A stretch of 64,000 nt of DNA from assembly GCF_019972155.1 (NCBI RefSeq), contig NZ_BOVL01000007.1, forward strand, positions 62,001-126,000, read 5' to 3'. This stretch comes from Bradyrhizobium sp. RD5-C2. Lineage in GTDB: Bacteria; Pseudomonadota; Alphaproteobacteria; Rhizobiales; Xanthobacteraceae. The notes beneath the pieces are model-generated. The model did not search any database. It saw only the letters and a list, made by a program, of their open reading frames with translations, and was not told the origin of the DNA. Shown piece by piece: positions 27,128 through 35,061 of this stretch. The translations under genes were made by a program, and so were the position numbers. Position 1 is the first letter of the stretch; every line of letters begins with the position of its first letter.

Positions 27128-28546
27128 CTAGCGCCCGATCGCCCGCAGCAAGGCCGGCATCAGTTTCGGGTCGCGGCATTGCGCGACGTTGAAGCGCATG
27201 AAGCCGGTGGCCGATTGCGTGGTGCTGAACACGTTGCCCGGCGCCAGCACGATGTTGTCGGCGAGCGCCGCGCGCGCCACGTCGGCGGAATCGCAGCCAT
27301 CGGGCAGGCGGCACCAGAGCTGGAAGCCGCCGCGCGGCATCAGCCACGGCTCGATGCCGATGCGCTGCAGCTTCTCGCCGACGTCGCGGCGGGCACGCGC
27401 TAGCCGCCGGCGCAACTCCTCGACATGCTTGCGGTAGAAGCCGGTCGCCAGAACGCTCGCGATGATTTCGGTCGCGACCGCGCAGGGGCCGCCGAACCCG
27501 GTCGCGACCTGTAGATCGACAAGCTGCTCGATCCAGTCGGCGCGCGCTGCGATGAAGCCGCAGCGGAGCGACGCCGACAGCGTCTTGGAGAAGCTGCCGA
27601 TCCGGATCACGCGGTTCAGCCCGTCGAGCGCCGCGAGCCGTGCCGACGGCTCCGGCTCGAAATCGGCGAAGATGTCGTCCTCGACGATCGTCAGGTCATA
27701 TGCCGCCGCGGCATTCAGCACGCGGTGCGCCGTCTGCGGCGACATCGTCGCGCCGGTCGGATTGTGCAATCCGGAGACCGTGATGTAGAGCCGCGGCCGC
27801 TCGGCTTCGAGCACCGCCTCGAAACTTGCGACGTCGGGGCCCGATGGCGTGTAGGGCACGCTGACCAGCTTGACCTGATGGGCGCGCAGCAGCGCCCGAA
27901 AATTGAAATAGCAGGGATCGTCGACCAGCACCGTGTCGCCGGGCCGCAGCAGGAAGCGGCAGATCAGGTCGATCGCCTGGGTGCCGGACATCGTGAGCAG
28001 CACCTGCTCGGGCGACACGTCGAGACCCTCGTCGGCGAACCGCGCCATCAGCATGCGGCGCAGCGCCAGCGAGCCGCGCGTCGCACCGTAGTCGGCGAGC
28101 ACGGCGTCGTCGGCCCGCGCCAGCCCGCGGAACGCGCGCCGCAGCGCCTCGGTCGGCATCCAGTCGGCGGGCAGCCAGCCGCAGCCCGGCTTCAGCGCGC
28201 CGCTCGCGGCGTCGAGCGATTGCCGCGACACCCAGAACGGATCGACGGCACGGTCGTGCTGCGGCTGGTCCTTTGTGAGCGCCAGCGGCGGCAGCGCCGC
28301 GGACGAGACGTAGAAGCCCGAGCCCGGCCGCGCCCGGATCAGGCCCTCGGCGGCGAGCCGGTCATAGGCCTCGACCACGGTCGAGGGCGAGACGCCCATG
28401 GTCGCGGCAAAGCTGCGGATCGAGGGCAGGCGGTCGTCAGCGGCGAGCGCGCGGCTCGCGATCCTGGCGCGGATCGCGTTCATCACGTCGGTGGTCCGGG
28501 TCGCCTTCGGCGCCAAAGCGGCGCGATGATTGGATGGCTGCCGCAA
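27128..28546 (-). CDS. MocR/PdxR-type regulator (GntR helix-turn-helix plus aminotransferase domain)
   Basis: 472 residues from a TTG at 28546 (AGG about 8 nt upstream); an ATG at 28483 would clip the first helix. The N-terminal GntR winged helix (~20-85) has LPSIRSFAATMGVSPSTVVE. A linker follows, then a class I aminotransferase domain with the SGLHNPTGATMSP motif, a cofactor Asp in VEDDIFADFEP and the PLP Lys in RIGSFSKTLSAS. MocR proteins bind PLP or PLP-amino acid adducts and control vitamin B6, GABA or taurine genes. The neighbour is a divergent DMT transporter; two 18-bp direct repeats sit at the start of this gene. Confidence 0.9.
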   Translation of the reverse strand: MRQPSNHRAALAPKATRTTDVMNAIRARIASRALAADDRLPSIRSFAATMGVSPSTVVEAYDRLAAEGLIRARPGSGFYVSSAALPPLALTKDQPQHDRAVDPFWVSRQSLDAASGALKPGCGWLPADWMPTEALRRAFRGLARADDAVLADYGATRGSLALRRMLMARFADEGLDVSPEQVLLTMSGTQAIDLICRFLLRPGDTVLVDDPCYFNFRALLRAHQVKLVSVPYTPSGPDVASFEAVLEAERPRLYITVSGLHNPTGATMSPQTAHRVLNAAAAYDLTIVEDDIFADFEPEPSARLAALDGLNRVIRIGSFSKTLSASLRCGFIAARADWIEQLVDLQVATGFGGPCAVATEIIASVLATGFYRKHVEELRRRLARARRDVGEKLQRIGIEPWLMPRGGFQLWCRLPDGCDSADVARAALADNIVLAPGNVFSTTQSATGFMRFNVAQCRDPKLMPALLRAIGR

Positions 28547-28580
28547 GTGTTTGCCTACCTTAAAGTGTATGCCTACCTTG
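28545..28580. promoter_or_regulatory. Tandem direct repeat, probable MocR operator
   Basis: AAGTGTTTGCCTACCTTA (28545-28562) is followed directly by AAGTGTATGCCTACCTTG (28563-28580): 16 of 18 positions agree. It lies between the MocR-type gene and the divergent DMT transporter. Regulators of this family commonly bind tandem direct repeats in such intergenic regions. Confidence 0.7.
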
Positions 28581-28670
28581 ACCCATACAGTTTGGCGATA
28601 TTGTACTGAACCGTAGCTGCCTTGGCCAGCCCTCCGCCGCTATCCTCGCCTGCGAAAGTCGAGGTGTGCA

Positions 28671-29579
28671 ATGAGCGATTCGAAGACATTGCCGGGGAAG
28701 TCCTGGACGGGTGAGGCGAGCGGCGGGTCGCTCGAAGGCTGGGGCAGCGGCCTGCTCGGCGTGATCATCTTCAGCGGCTCGCTGCCGGCCACCCGCGTCG
28801 CTGTCGCCGGGTTCTCGCCGCTGTTCCTGACGTCGGCACGCGCTGCGATCGCGGCGCTGCTCGGCGCGGCACTGCTGGCGATGCTGCGGCAGACCTGGCC
28901 GCAGCGCAGGGACCTGGTGTCGTTGACCATCGTCGCGCTTGGCGTCGTGATCGGCTTTCCGCTGCTGACCGCGCTGGCGCTCCAGCACATTACCTCGGCG
29001 CATTCGATCGTGTTCATCGGGCTGCTGCCGCTGTCGACCGCCGTGTTCGGCGTGCTGCGCGGCGGCGAGCGGCCGAAGCCGCTGTTCTGGCTGTTCTCCT
29101 GCATCGGCAGCGCGACGGTCGGCGCCTTCGCTCTGTCGGGCGACGGATCGGCATCGCTGACCGGCGATTTGCTGATGGTCGCCGCCATCATCGTCTGTGG
29201 CCTCGGCTATGCCGAGGGTGCTGCGCTGTCGCGCCGGCTCGGCGGCTGGCAGGTGATCTCCTGGGCGCTGGTGCTCTCGGCGCCGGTGGTGCTCGTGATG
29301 ACCATCATGACGCTGCCGCCGAGCTGGCAGGGCATCGGCGCGCCGGCCTGGCTCGGGCTCGCCTACGTCTCGATCTTCAGCATGCTGGTCGGCTTCGTGT
29401 TCTGGTATCGCGGCCTTGCGCTCGGCGGCATCGCCAGCGTCGGCCAGTTGCAGCTGTTGCAGCCGTTCTTCGGCCTCGCGCTGGCCGGGCTGCTGCTGCA
29501 TGAGCCGGTCGCCTGGTCGATGATCGCAGCGGCCATGCTTGTCGTCGTCTGCGTGGTGTTCGCGCGCCGCTACGCCTAA
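28671..29579 (+). CDS. DMT-superfamily (EamA) transporter
   Basis: 302 residues, about ten hydrophobic helices in two EamA repeats. The first half has GVIIFSGSLPATRVAVAGF and the helix LTALALQHITSAHS; the second starts near LLMVAAIIVCGLGYAEGAA and ends with a short Arg-rich tail. Family members export or import amino acids, nucleotides or other metabolites across the inner membrane. It is divergent from the MocR-type regulator with the tandem repeat about 90 bases upstream, so it is the likely target gene. The substrate may be an amine, amino acid or B6 vitamer (inference). Confidence 0.9.
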   Translation: MSDSKTLPGKSWTGEASGGSLEGWGSGLLGVIIFSGSLPATRVAVAGFSPLFLTSARAAIAALLGAALLAMLRQTWPQRRDLVSLTIVALGVVIGFPLLTALALQHITSAHSIVFIGLLPLSTAVFGVLRGGERPKPLFWLFSCIGSATVGAFALSGDGSASLTGDLLMVAAIIVCGLGYAEGAALSRRLGGWQVISWALVLSAPVVLVMTIMTLPPSWQGIGAPAWLGLAYVSIFSMLVGFVFWYRGLALGGIASVGQLQLLQPFFGLALAGLLLHEPVAWSMIAAAMLVVVCVVFARRYA

Positions 29580-29613
29580 ACGCGTCGGTCCTTCTCCGAA
29601 AGAAAGTGAAGAT

Positions 29614-29642
29614 GTCATGCCCGGCTCACGGCCGGGCATGAC
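29614..29642. terminator. Perfect 12-bp hairpin between convergent genes
   Basis: GTCATGCCCGGC and GCCGGGCATGAC flank a 5-base loop. It belongs to the widespread GTCATGCCCGGC repeat type of rhizobia and could end transcription from either side, though no T-run follows. Confidence 0.55.
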
Positions 29643-29663
29643 GAGTCTAGAAAGCGGCGGGCG

Positions 29664-30074
29664 CTAAGCCGGTTCCTGCGCTTTTCCGATTCGCCCGAGA
29701 TGGGTGTAGCCGAACCCGCTTGAGTATTTCAGCCCATAGCCGAGCGCGCGGTCGATCCCGATATGGGCAAGCCAGATCATCGCGATCGAGAGCACCAGCG
29801 GCCCTTCGCCGGCAAAACCCAGCGTCATCAGCGCCACCGGCGCCAGATAGGTGTGGGCGGCGTTGTAGGCGATGGCGCCGGCCCGCGGGCTGATCAGGTA
29901 GGCGGCAAAGCTGATGTCCGGCACCAGGAACAGCAGGACGTAGATCAGCCACGAGCCCTCCCACTTGTAGTAGAGCACGGTCATCCCGACGAACAGCACC
30001 AGCCCCTCCAGCCGGAGCAGGGTGCGCACCCCGCCGGTGGCGGCGCCGGCCTCGGCCGTGGTCGTATCAGTCAT
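29664..30074 (-). CDS. DUF4260 membrane protein
   Basis: 136 residues. After a short Thr/Ala-rich N-terminus come about four hydrophobic segments, with the family's RLEGLVLFVGMTVLYY at the start, FLVPDISFAAYLISPRAGA in the middle and MIWLAHIGIDRALGYGLKY at the end. The family is uncharacterised and located in the inner membrane. It is divergent from pccB with 160 bases between starts. Confidence 0.85.
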   Translation of the reverse strand: MTDTTTAEAGAATGGVRTLLRLEGLVLFVGMTVLYYKWEGSWLIYVLLFLVPDISFAAYLISPRAGAIAYNAAHTYLAPVALMTLGFAGEGPLVLSIAMIWLAHIGIDRALGYGLKYSSGFGYTHLGRIGKAQEPA

Positions 30075-30234
30075 CGCTGTCTCCCCAGATGTCGGAAAAT
30101 CCTACCGTTTTTGCGCCCGAACCCGGTCACAAGCGCCTTTCCGGTTCCGAAATGGCCGTGCTAAAGCCATTCCGAACGAAGCGGGCCCCGGCCCGCGCCG
30201 GGACGCGGACTGTAGCTAACACGGGCGGAAACAA

Positions 30235-31767
30235 ATGAAAGACATCCTCGACACCCTCGAAGAGCGGCGCGCCAGCGCCAAGCTGGGCGGCGGCGAAAAG
30301 CGCATCGAGGCGCAGCACGCCCGCGGCAAGCTGACGGCGCGCGAGCGGATCGAGCTGCTGCTGGACAAGGGCTCGTTCGAGGAATTCGACATGTTCGTCG
30401 AGCACCGCTCGATCGAGTTCGGCATGGAGAAGAACAAGATCCCCGGCGACGGCGTCGTCACTGGCTGGGGCACGGTCAACGGCCGCAAGACTTTTGTCTT
30501 TGCTAAGGACTTTACAGTTTTCGGCGGCTCGCTGTCGGAAACCCATGCCCTGAAGATCACAAAACTTCAGGACATGGCGATGAAGGCGAGGGCGCCGATC
30601 ATCGGCCTCTATGACGCCGGCGGCGCGCGCATCCAGGAGGGCGTCGCTGCGCTCGCGGGTTATTCCTACGTGTTCCGCCGCAACGTGCAGGCCTCGGGCG
30701 TGATCCCGCAGATCTCCGTCATCATGGGCCCCTGCGCCGGCGGCGACGTCTATTCGCCCGCGATGACCGACTTCATCTTCATGGTGAAGAACACCTCTTA
30801 CATGTTCGTCACCGGCCCCGACGTGGTGAAGACCGTCACCAACGAAGTCGTGACGGCGGAGGAGCTCGGCGGCGCCTCGGTGCACGCGACGCGCTCCTCG
30901 ATCGCCGACGGCGCGTTCGAGAACGACGTCGATGCGCTGTTGCAGATGCGCCGCCTGATCGACTTCTTGCCGTCGAACAACACCGACGGTGTGCCGGAAT
31001 GGCCGAGTTTCGACGACATCGGCCGGGTCGACATGTCGCTCGACACGCTGATCCCCGACAATCCGAACAAGCCCTACGACATGAAGGAGCTGATCCTGAA
31101 GGTCGTCGACGAGGGCGACTTCTTCGAGATCTCGGAGACCTTTGCCAAAAACATCGTCACCGGCTTCGGCCGCATCGCCGGCCGCACCGTCGGCTTCGTC
31201 GCCAACCAGCCGATGGTGCTGGCCGGCGTGCTCGACAGTGATGCCTCGCGCAAGGCGGCGCGCTTCGTGCGGTTCTGCGATGCCTTCAACATCCCGATCG
31301 TCACCTTCGTCGACGTGCCGGGCTTCCTGCCCGGCACCGCGCAGGAATATGGCGGCCTGATCAAGCACGGCGCAAAACTCTTGTTCGCCTATTCGCAGTG
31401 CACGGTGCCGCTTGTCACCATCATCACCCGCAAGGCCTATGGCGGCGCCTTCGACGTGATGGCCTCGAAGGAGATCGGCGCCGACATGAACTACGCCTGG
31501 CCGACCGCGCAGATCGCGGTCATGGGTGCCAAGGGCGCGGTGGAGATCATCTTCCGCTCTGACATCGGCGATCCCGACAAGATCGCGGCGCGCACCAAGG
31601 AATACGAAGACCGCTTCCTGTCGCCCTTCATCGCCGCCGAGCGCGGTTACATCGACGACGTCATCATGCCGCATTCAACCCGGCGGCGGATCGCGCGGGC
31701 TCTCGCGATGCTCAGGGACAAGAAGGTCGAGATCCCGGCGAAGAAGCACGACAATCTGCCGCTGTGA
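30235..31767 (+). CDS. pccB: Propionyl-CoA carboxylase beta subunit
   Basis: 510 residues, full length. N-terminal [19 protein letters not shown] and [16 protein letters not shown] are typical of PccB. The crotonase-like halves contain [14 protein letters not shown] and [13 protein letters not shown] for acyl-CoA binding and oxyanion stabilisation in the first half, and [15 protein letters not shown] and [10 protein letters not shown] in the second. It carboxylates propionyl-CoA to methylmalonyl-CoA together with a biotin-carrying alpha subunit that is not in this window. Cytoplasmic; used for odd-chain, branched-chain and polyester carbon. GGCGGAAACAA precedes the ATG. Confidence 0.93.
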   Translation: MKDILDTLEERRASAKLGGGEKRIEAQHARGKLTARERIELLLDKGSFEEFDMFVEHRSIEFGMEKNKIPGDGVVTGWGTVNGRKTFVFAKDFTVFGGSLSETHALKITKLQDMAMKARAPIIGLYDAGGARIQEGVAALAGYSYVFRRNVQASGVIPQISVIMGPCAGGDVYSPAMTDFIFMVKNTSYMFVTGPDVVKTVTNEVVTAEELGGASVHATRSSIADGAFENDVDALLQMRRLIDFLPSNNTDGVPEWPSFDDIGRVDMSLDTLIPDNPNKPYDMKELILKVVDEGDFFEISETFAKNIVTGFGRIAGRTVGFVANQPMVLAGVLDSDASRKAARFVRFCDAFNIPIVTFVDVPGFLPGTAQEYGGLIKHGAKLLFAYSQCTVPLVTIITRKAYGGAFDVMASKEIGADMNYAWPTAQIAVMGAKGAVEIIFRSDIGDPDKIAARTKEYEDRFLSPFIAAERGYIDDVIMPHSTRRRIARALAMLRDKKVEIPAKKHDNLPL

Positions 31768-31775
31768 TGGGAGCG

Positions 31776-31857
31776 TAGGGTGGGTTAGGCGAAGCCGTAA
31801 CCCACCATCTTCCTTCGCGATCCACGGCGGGTTACGGCAGCGCCTAACCTCTACGAA
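31776..31857. repeat. Intergenic palindromic repeat (GTGGGTTAGGCGAAGCCGTAACCCAC type)
   Basis: GTGGGTTAGGCGAAG and the nearby CCGTAACCCAC form a short hairpin, and GCGGGTTACGGCAGCGCCTAACC about 30 bases on is a second, inverted copy. A third related copy, in reverse orientation, is at 32322-32351. Confidence 0.65.
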
Positions 31858-31876
31858 GCCAGGCTAGAAGTAGGTC

Positions 31877-32278
31877 ATGCTACCGTCGCTCCATGACTGT
31901 TTTCTGATCTCATATGAAGTTCATTGTGAGTCGCGCCGCATCACGCTCCGTGCTCGGCGTGACACCAGGCCTCATCCGGCGCCGGACCCGGCTTCCGACT
32001 GTGTCGTCGTCTTTGAGGGGGTAGAAGGCTACGATTTCCGCGACGATGCATTTGGCAACATCATCTTTTCACTGACAGAGATTTCGATCGACAAGGTTCT
32101 GCTCGATCATCGCGCGGATATCCGAGAGTCTTACAGCACGTCCGGAGCGCCGGGACCGTGGGCCTGTGATCTCGATTCGGCGAGCGCGATACTCGGCGCT
32201 AAAGGAGTTAGGGGGTTCGAGCTTTCGTCTTCGTATGGGCTGTCTGGGTGGATACTCGCGACAAAGGCGACCGCGTAG
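31877..32278 (+). CDS. Hypothetical protein
   Basis: 133 residues, no signal peptide or membrane segment. It begins MLPSLHDCFLISYEVHC, has a basic first third (SRRITLRARRDTRPHP) and a more acidic remainder with short beta-like stretches (VVFEGVEGYDFRDDAFG, ISIDKVLLDH) and an aromatic C-terminus (SSSYGLSGWILATK). The family is not recognised. Codon use is less G/C-biased than in its neighbours. It lies between oppositely oriented copies of the same palindromic repeat. Confidence 0.65.
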   Translation: MLPSLHDCFLISYEVHCESRRITLRARRDTRPHPAPDPASDCVVVFEGVEGYDFRDDAFGNIIFSLTEISIDKVLLDHRADIRESYSTSGAPGPWACDLDSASAILGAKGVRGFELSSSYGLSGWILATKATA

Positions 32279-32321
32279 GACGGCCTAGCGGGGCCTCTAC
32301 CATCTTGTGATGACGAATGCA

Positions 32322-32351
32322 GCAGGTTACGGCTATGCCTGACCCGCCCTA
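32322..32351. repeat. Reverse copy of the 31776-type palindromic repeat
   Basis: The reverse complement reads GTAGGGCGGGTCAGGCATAG followed by CCGTAACCTGC, matching the left element at 31776 at most positions. It ends immediately before a 14-bp palindrome at 32352. Confidence 0.6.
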
Positions 32352-32365
32352 CAGGTTCGAACCTG
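32352..32365. promoter_or_regulatory. Perfect 14-bp palindrome abutting a start codon
   Basis: CAGGTTCGAACCTG is directly followed by the ATG at 32366, in the place of a ribosome site. It could be an operator or an mRNA hairpin; no family match is claimed. Confidence 0.4.
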
Positions 32366-32713
32366 ATGACCGACGACGAGCCGACCGACGAGATTTCCCA
32401 GATCGAGGCGCAGATCGAGGAGCTTGCCGAGAGCGCCGAACGGTCCCAGCGGATCATTCTCGGCTCGAAGATCGCGATCGCGGGCGGGTTCGCATTGCTG
32501 CTTGCTGCGCTGCTCGGCCTGTTCAGTTCCGGTGAGACCGCGGCCCTCGGATCGATCGCGCTGGTGCTCGGCGGCATCGTGTCGCTTGGATCGAATGTCA
32601 GCACGTTGCGGCAGACCGAAGCCGCCATCAGCACCGCCGAGGCGCGCCGTGCGCGACTGATCGGCAACATCGATCTTCGGCTGGTTCATGATGCGCCGCT
32701 GAAGCTGATGTGA
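32366..32713 (+). CDS. Small membrane protein with coiled-coil N-terminus
   Basis: 115 residues. An acidic heptad-like stretch (EISQIEAQIEELAESAERSQ) leads into two hydrophobic helices (SKIAIAGGFALLLAALLGLF and LGSIALVLGGIVSLGSNVS), then a second helical segment (LRQTEAAISTAEARRARLIG). It probably forms a membrane hairpin with both ends cytoplasmic. Function is unknown. The stop lies 26 bases before the preferred start of the acetyltransferase gene, so the two are probably co-transcribed. Confidence 0.72.
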   Translation: MTDDEPTDEISQIEAQIEELAESAERSQRIILGSKIAIAGGFALLLAALLGLFSSGETAALGSIALVLGGIVSLGSNVSTLRQTEAAISTAEARRARLIGNIDLRLVHDAPLKLM

Positions 32714-32739
32714 TGGGCTGGGCGGGCGAGGGCACGCAC

Positions 32740-33276
32740 ATGATCGAAACGCCGCGCCTTCGACTTCACAGATGGAACGACCGCCACCGCGACGCGTTCG
32801 CGGCGATGCATGCCGATCCCGACGTCATGGCTGACTATGGCGGACCGATCGGTCGGGCGGAGAGCGAGACAAAATTCGAGCGATACGCTGCCGCGCAGCG
32901 CGACCACGGCATTTCCCGATGGGCCGTTGAGGATGTCGGCGGCGCATTGCTCGGCTATGCCGGCGTGATGCCGCGGCTGGCGAACGATCATCCGCTCGGC
33001 GCTCATTTCGAGATCGGCTGGCGTTTCACGCGCAAGGCCTGGGGCCACGGCTACGCGACCGAGAGCGCCAGCGCGGCGCTGCGGCACGCAATCGATAACG
33101 CCGGGCTGCGCGAGATCGTGTCATATACCAGCCTGGACAACGTGCGCTCGCAGGCTGTGATGGCGAGGCTCAATCTGCGGCGCGATCCCGCGCGTGACTT
33201 CACGACACTGACATTGCGCGGCGAGCCGTGGCGCGGACTGGTCTGGGTCGTGCCATCGGGATGGCCGCGTGGCTGA
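32740..33276 (+). CDS. GNAT-family acetyltransferase, RimJ/RimL-like
   Basis: 178 residues from the ATG at 32740 (GAGGG about 9 nt upstream), which gives the classic beginning MIETPRLRLHRWNDRHRDAF; an in-frame GTG at 32710 is less likely. Elements: ADPDVMADYGGPIGR, then FEIGWRFTRKAWGHGYATES containing the acetyl-CoA pyrophosphate loop, and YTSLDNVRSQAVMARLNLR. Relatives acetylate N-terminal residues of ribosomal proteins or small molecules. Cytoplasmic; the target is unknown. Confidence 0.88.
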   Translation: MIETPRLRLHRWNDRHRDAFAAMHADPDVMADYGGPIGRAESETKFERYAAAQRDHGISRWAVEDVGGALLGYAGVMPRLANDHPLGAHFEIGWRFTRKAWGHGYATESASAALRHAIDNAGLREIVSYTSLDNVRSQAVMARLNLRRDPARDFTTLTLRGEPWRGLVWVVPSGWPRG

Positions 33277-33356
33277 TTTGCCCTGTCACAAGGCTCGGAC
33301 GATTCATGTCGCGAGAACGCAGATTTATGACTTACAGATCTCGCCACATATTCAGT

Positions 33357-33477
33357 GTCGTCCCGGCGAAGGCCGGGACCCATAACCACAAATGCCGCTT
33401 ATCGCGCGATACCGGAACGACGAGTCCCCGCACAACTCCTGCTGCGGCGTATGGGTCCCGGCCTTCGCCGGGACGAC
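33357..33477. repeat. Palindromic repeat with perfect 27-bp arms
   Basis: Positions 33357-33383 and 33451-33477 are exact inverted copies; each arm is itself partly self-complementary (CCCGGCGAAGGCCGGG). The core phrase (GTCGTCCCGGC ... GGGACCCATAACCAC) recurs with changes at 43836-43962, showing a dispersed family. Confidence 0.75.
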
Positions 33478-33495
33478 AGCGGGAGGGGCGCACCC

Positions 33496-33846
33496 TTACT
33501 TCGCCGCGAGCGGCACGTAATCGTACTCACCGACGCCTTGCAGGATCAGGAACGTCAGCGACGTCGTGCCGGCGTTGGTGACGAGGTGAGGGCGGGTGGG
33601 CCTCACGGCATAGACCTCGCCGGGCTTCAGGTTCACTTCCTCCTTCGGCTCCTGCAGGAACAGCCGCATCTGGCCTCCCAGCACATAGAACGTGTCGGAG
33701 ATGTTGCTGTGAGTGTGCCACGGCACCTTCTGGGTCGGCGAAAGCTGCAACTCCATGATGCGGAAGCCGGGGCGGGCGGCGTGCTGGGCGCGGCGCTCGA
33801 CTTCGTAGAGGTGGCTGGCATCCTTGATCGGTTGTCCTGACTTCAT
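33496..33846 (-). CDS. Cupin-domain protein
   Basis: 116 residues, with GGGAGGCGACC just before the ATG. Single small beta-barrel: cupin motif 1 is VPWHTHSNISDTFYVLGGQM (His, His and a distal residue as metal ligands) and motif 2 is LKPGEVYAVRPTRPHLV with the last His. The spacing is typical of metal-binding cupins. The role is not visible; small single-cupin proteins include isomerases, dioxygenase-like enzymes and sugar-binding regulators. Confidence 0.87.
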   Translation of the reverse strand: MKSGQPIKDASHLYEVERRAQHAARPGFRIMELQLSPTQKVPWHTHSNISDTFYVLGGQMRLFLQEPKEEVNLKPGEVYAVRPTRPHLVTNAGTTSLTFLILQGVGEYDYVPLAAK

Positions 33847-34102
33847 GGTCGCCTCCCGGAGATGCTCTTGTGATGCGCGATGCTAGTTCGGTTCGGCCGC
33901 GCGTGGAACGGTCGGAATCGGCATGACGGGTAGAACGTGAAGCGGCAGCGTCGTGATGATTGTGTGACGTCACGCCGTTGCAAACGCAGCCGTACGGCGT
34001 CGAACTCCGTGAAACGTGAATGCGCGGTTCAGCCGGTGTTCAGGTCGCGGCGAAAAAACTGGCTGACGCAGTTGATCCAACTCAGCAACAAAGGGAACTC
34101 TG

Positions 34103-34414
34103 ATGGAACGCCGGGATTTTCTGAAGATCGCCTTCGGTGTCGCCGCCGGTGTGGCGACTTTTGCGATAGCCGCCCAGGCGGCGCCGCTCGCGCCGCTTCC
34201 GCTCAATCGGGACGCCCGTGCGCCGGCCGGCAATGATGCGCATCCGGCCGTCACCACCGGCGACGAGGTCGGTCGCCTGAAGCCCGAGCAGGTGCACTGG
34301 CATCACGGCCACCGCGGCTGGCATCATCGGCGCTGGCACCACCGGCATTGGGGCTGGCGCCACCGCCATTGGCGCAGGCATCACTGGCGTCATCATCACT
34401 GGCGCCACTGGTGA
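34103..34414 (+). CDS. Exported His/Trp/Arg-rich small protein with Tat-like signal
   Basis: 103 residues. It begins MERRDFLKIAFGVAAGVATF, where RRDFLK matches the twin-arginine motif and the hydrophobic stretch ends at IAAQA. The last ~40 residues are almost only His, Trp, Arg and Gly (WHHGHRGWHHRRWHHRHWGW), a strong candidate for metal or heme binding, or for nucleic-acid or envelope binding. AAAGGGAAC precedes the ATG. A strong bidirectional terminator follows. The family is known only as hypothetical exported proteins in Bradyrhizobium-like genomes. Confidence 0.75.
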   Translation: MERRDFLKIAFGVAAGVATFAIAAQAAPLAPLPLNRDARAPAGNDAHPAVTTGDEVGRLKPEQVHWHHGHRGWHHRRWHHRHWGWRHRHWRRHHWRHHHWRHW

Positions 34415-34435
34415 TATCGGCGCCGCCTCAAAAAA

Positions 34436-34466
34436 GAAAAACCCCGCGCGAGGCGGGGTTTTGTTT
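34436..34466. terminator. Bidirectional rho-independent terminator
   Basis: AAAAACCCCGC, a short loop, and GGCGGGGTTTTG form a G/C-rich stem with A-run and T-run on both sides, between two convergent small genes (34103 and 34484). Confidence 0.85.
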
Positions 34467-34483
34467 ATGCAGGTGCGCCGCGA

Positions 34484-34753
34484 TCAGATCGGGCGGCAAC
34501 GGCCGTAGCGCCAGGCGAAACCGTACGGGCAAGCGCGAACGCGCGGCGCCACCACGACCGCGCCGGGTGCGACGACGACGGGGCGCTCAACAACGACCGG
34601 GCCGGGAGCGACGACGACGGGGCCGCGGTTTCTGACGCAGCCGCCATAGGGACCGCGATGCCAGCCGGGGCCGCAACCGCCGGCCGCGTCAGCGGCACTG
34701 ATGCCGGCGAATGCGGTCGTCACCAAAACTGCTGCTGCAAAAAGATACTTCAT
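34484..34753 (-). CDS. Small secreted Val/Pro-rich, Cys-containing protein
   Basis: 89 residues from the ATG at 34753 (AAAAGGAGAAG upstream). Signal peptide MKYLFAAAVLVTTAFAG with cleavage near ADAA. The mature part has GCGPGWHRGPYGGCVRNRG, then a Val/Pro repeat block (PVVVAPGPVVVERPVVVAPG) and a C-terminal CPYGFAWRYGRCRP. The two Cys-bracketed Gly/His motifs recur in many small rhizobial periplasmic proteins. Function is unknown; possibly cell-envelope or metal related. Confidence 0.8.
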   Translation of the reverse strand: MKYLFAAAVLVTTAFAGISAADAAGGCGPGWHRGPYGGCVRNRGPVVVAPGPVVVERPVVVAPGAVVVAPRVRACPYGFAWRYGRCRPI

Positions 34754-35061
34754 GTCTTCTCCTTTTAATTCGGCCGCGCTGCGGCACCGCAACAAACTTT
34801 AGATTACCGATTCGCCCGGCCGGATCATTGCAGAAGCCGTGCCCGATGTCGCCGACCTTAGTGCTGCGGGCTGAATGCGACATGAATGCTGCAGCTCACA
34901 GCTGCGTCAGTGCGTCGCAAGCAAATGAGCCCAGCATCAATTTGAAACATTTCGCAATCGCGAGCAGGACGGAGCGCGCAGCGGCGTGCGCGAAGACGTA
35001 TCGGAGAGCGATGCAAGCACGAGCAAGCGTTCGCGAACGACCGCGACTTGAATGCGCGATG
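34754..35061. other. Intergenic region, no gene seen
   Basis: 308 bases between the small secreted gene and the end of the ArsR-type gene. It contains the 5' region of the secreted gene (AAAGGAG and an A/T-rich patch near 34790-34805) but no convincing frame or RNA structure. Confidence 0.5.

Noticed and set aside
33964..33973. GTGACGTCAC palindrome upstream of the His-rich gene
   Set aside because: A 10-bp palindrome is expected by chance at this length, and it is over 120 bases from the start codon.
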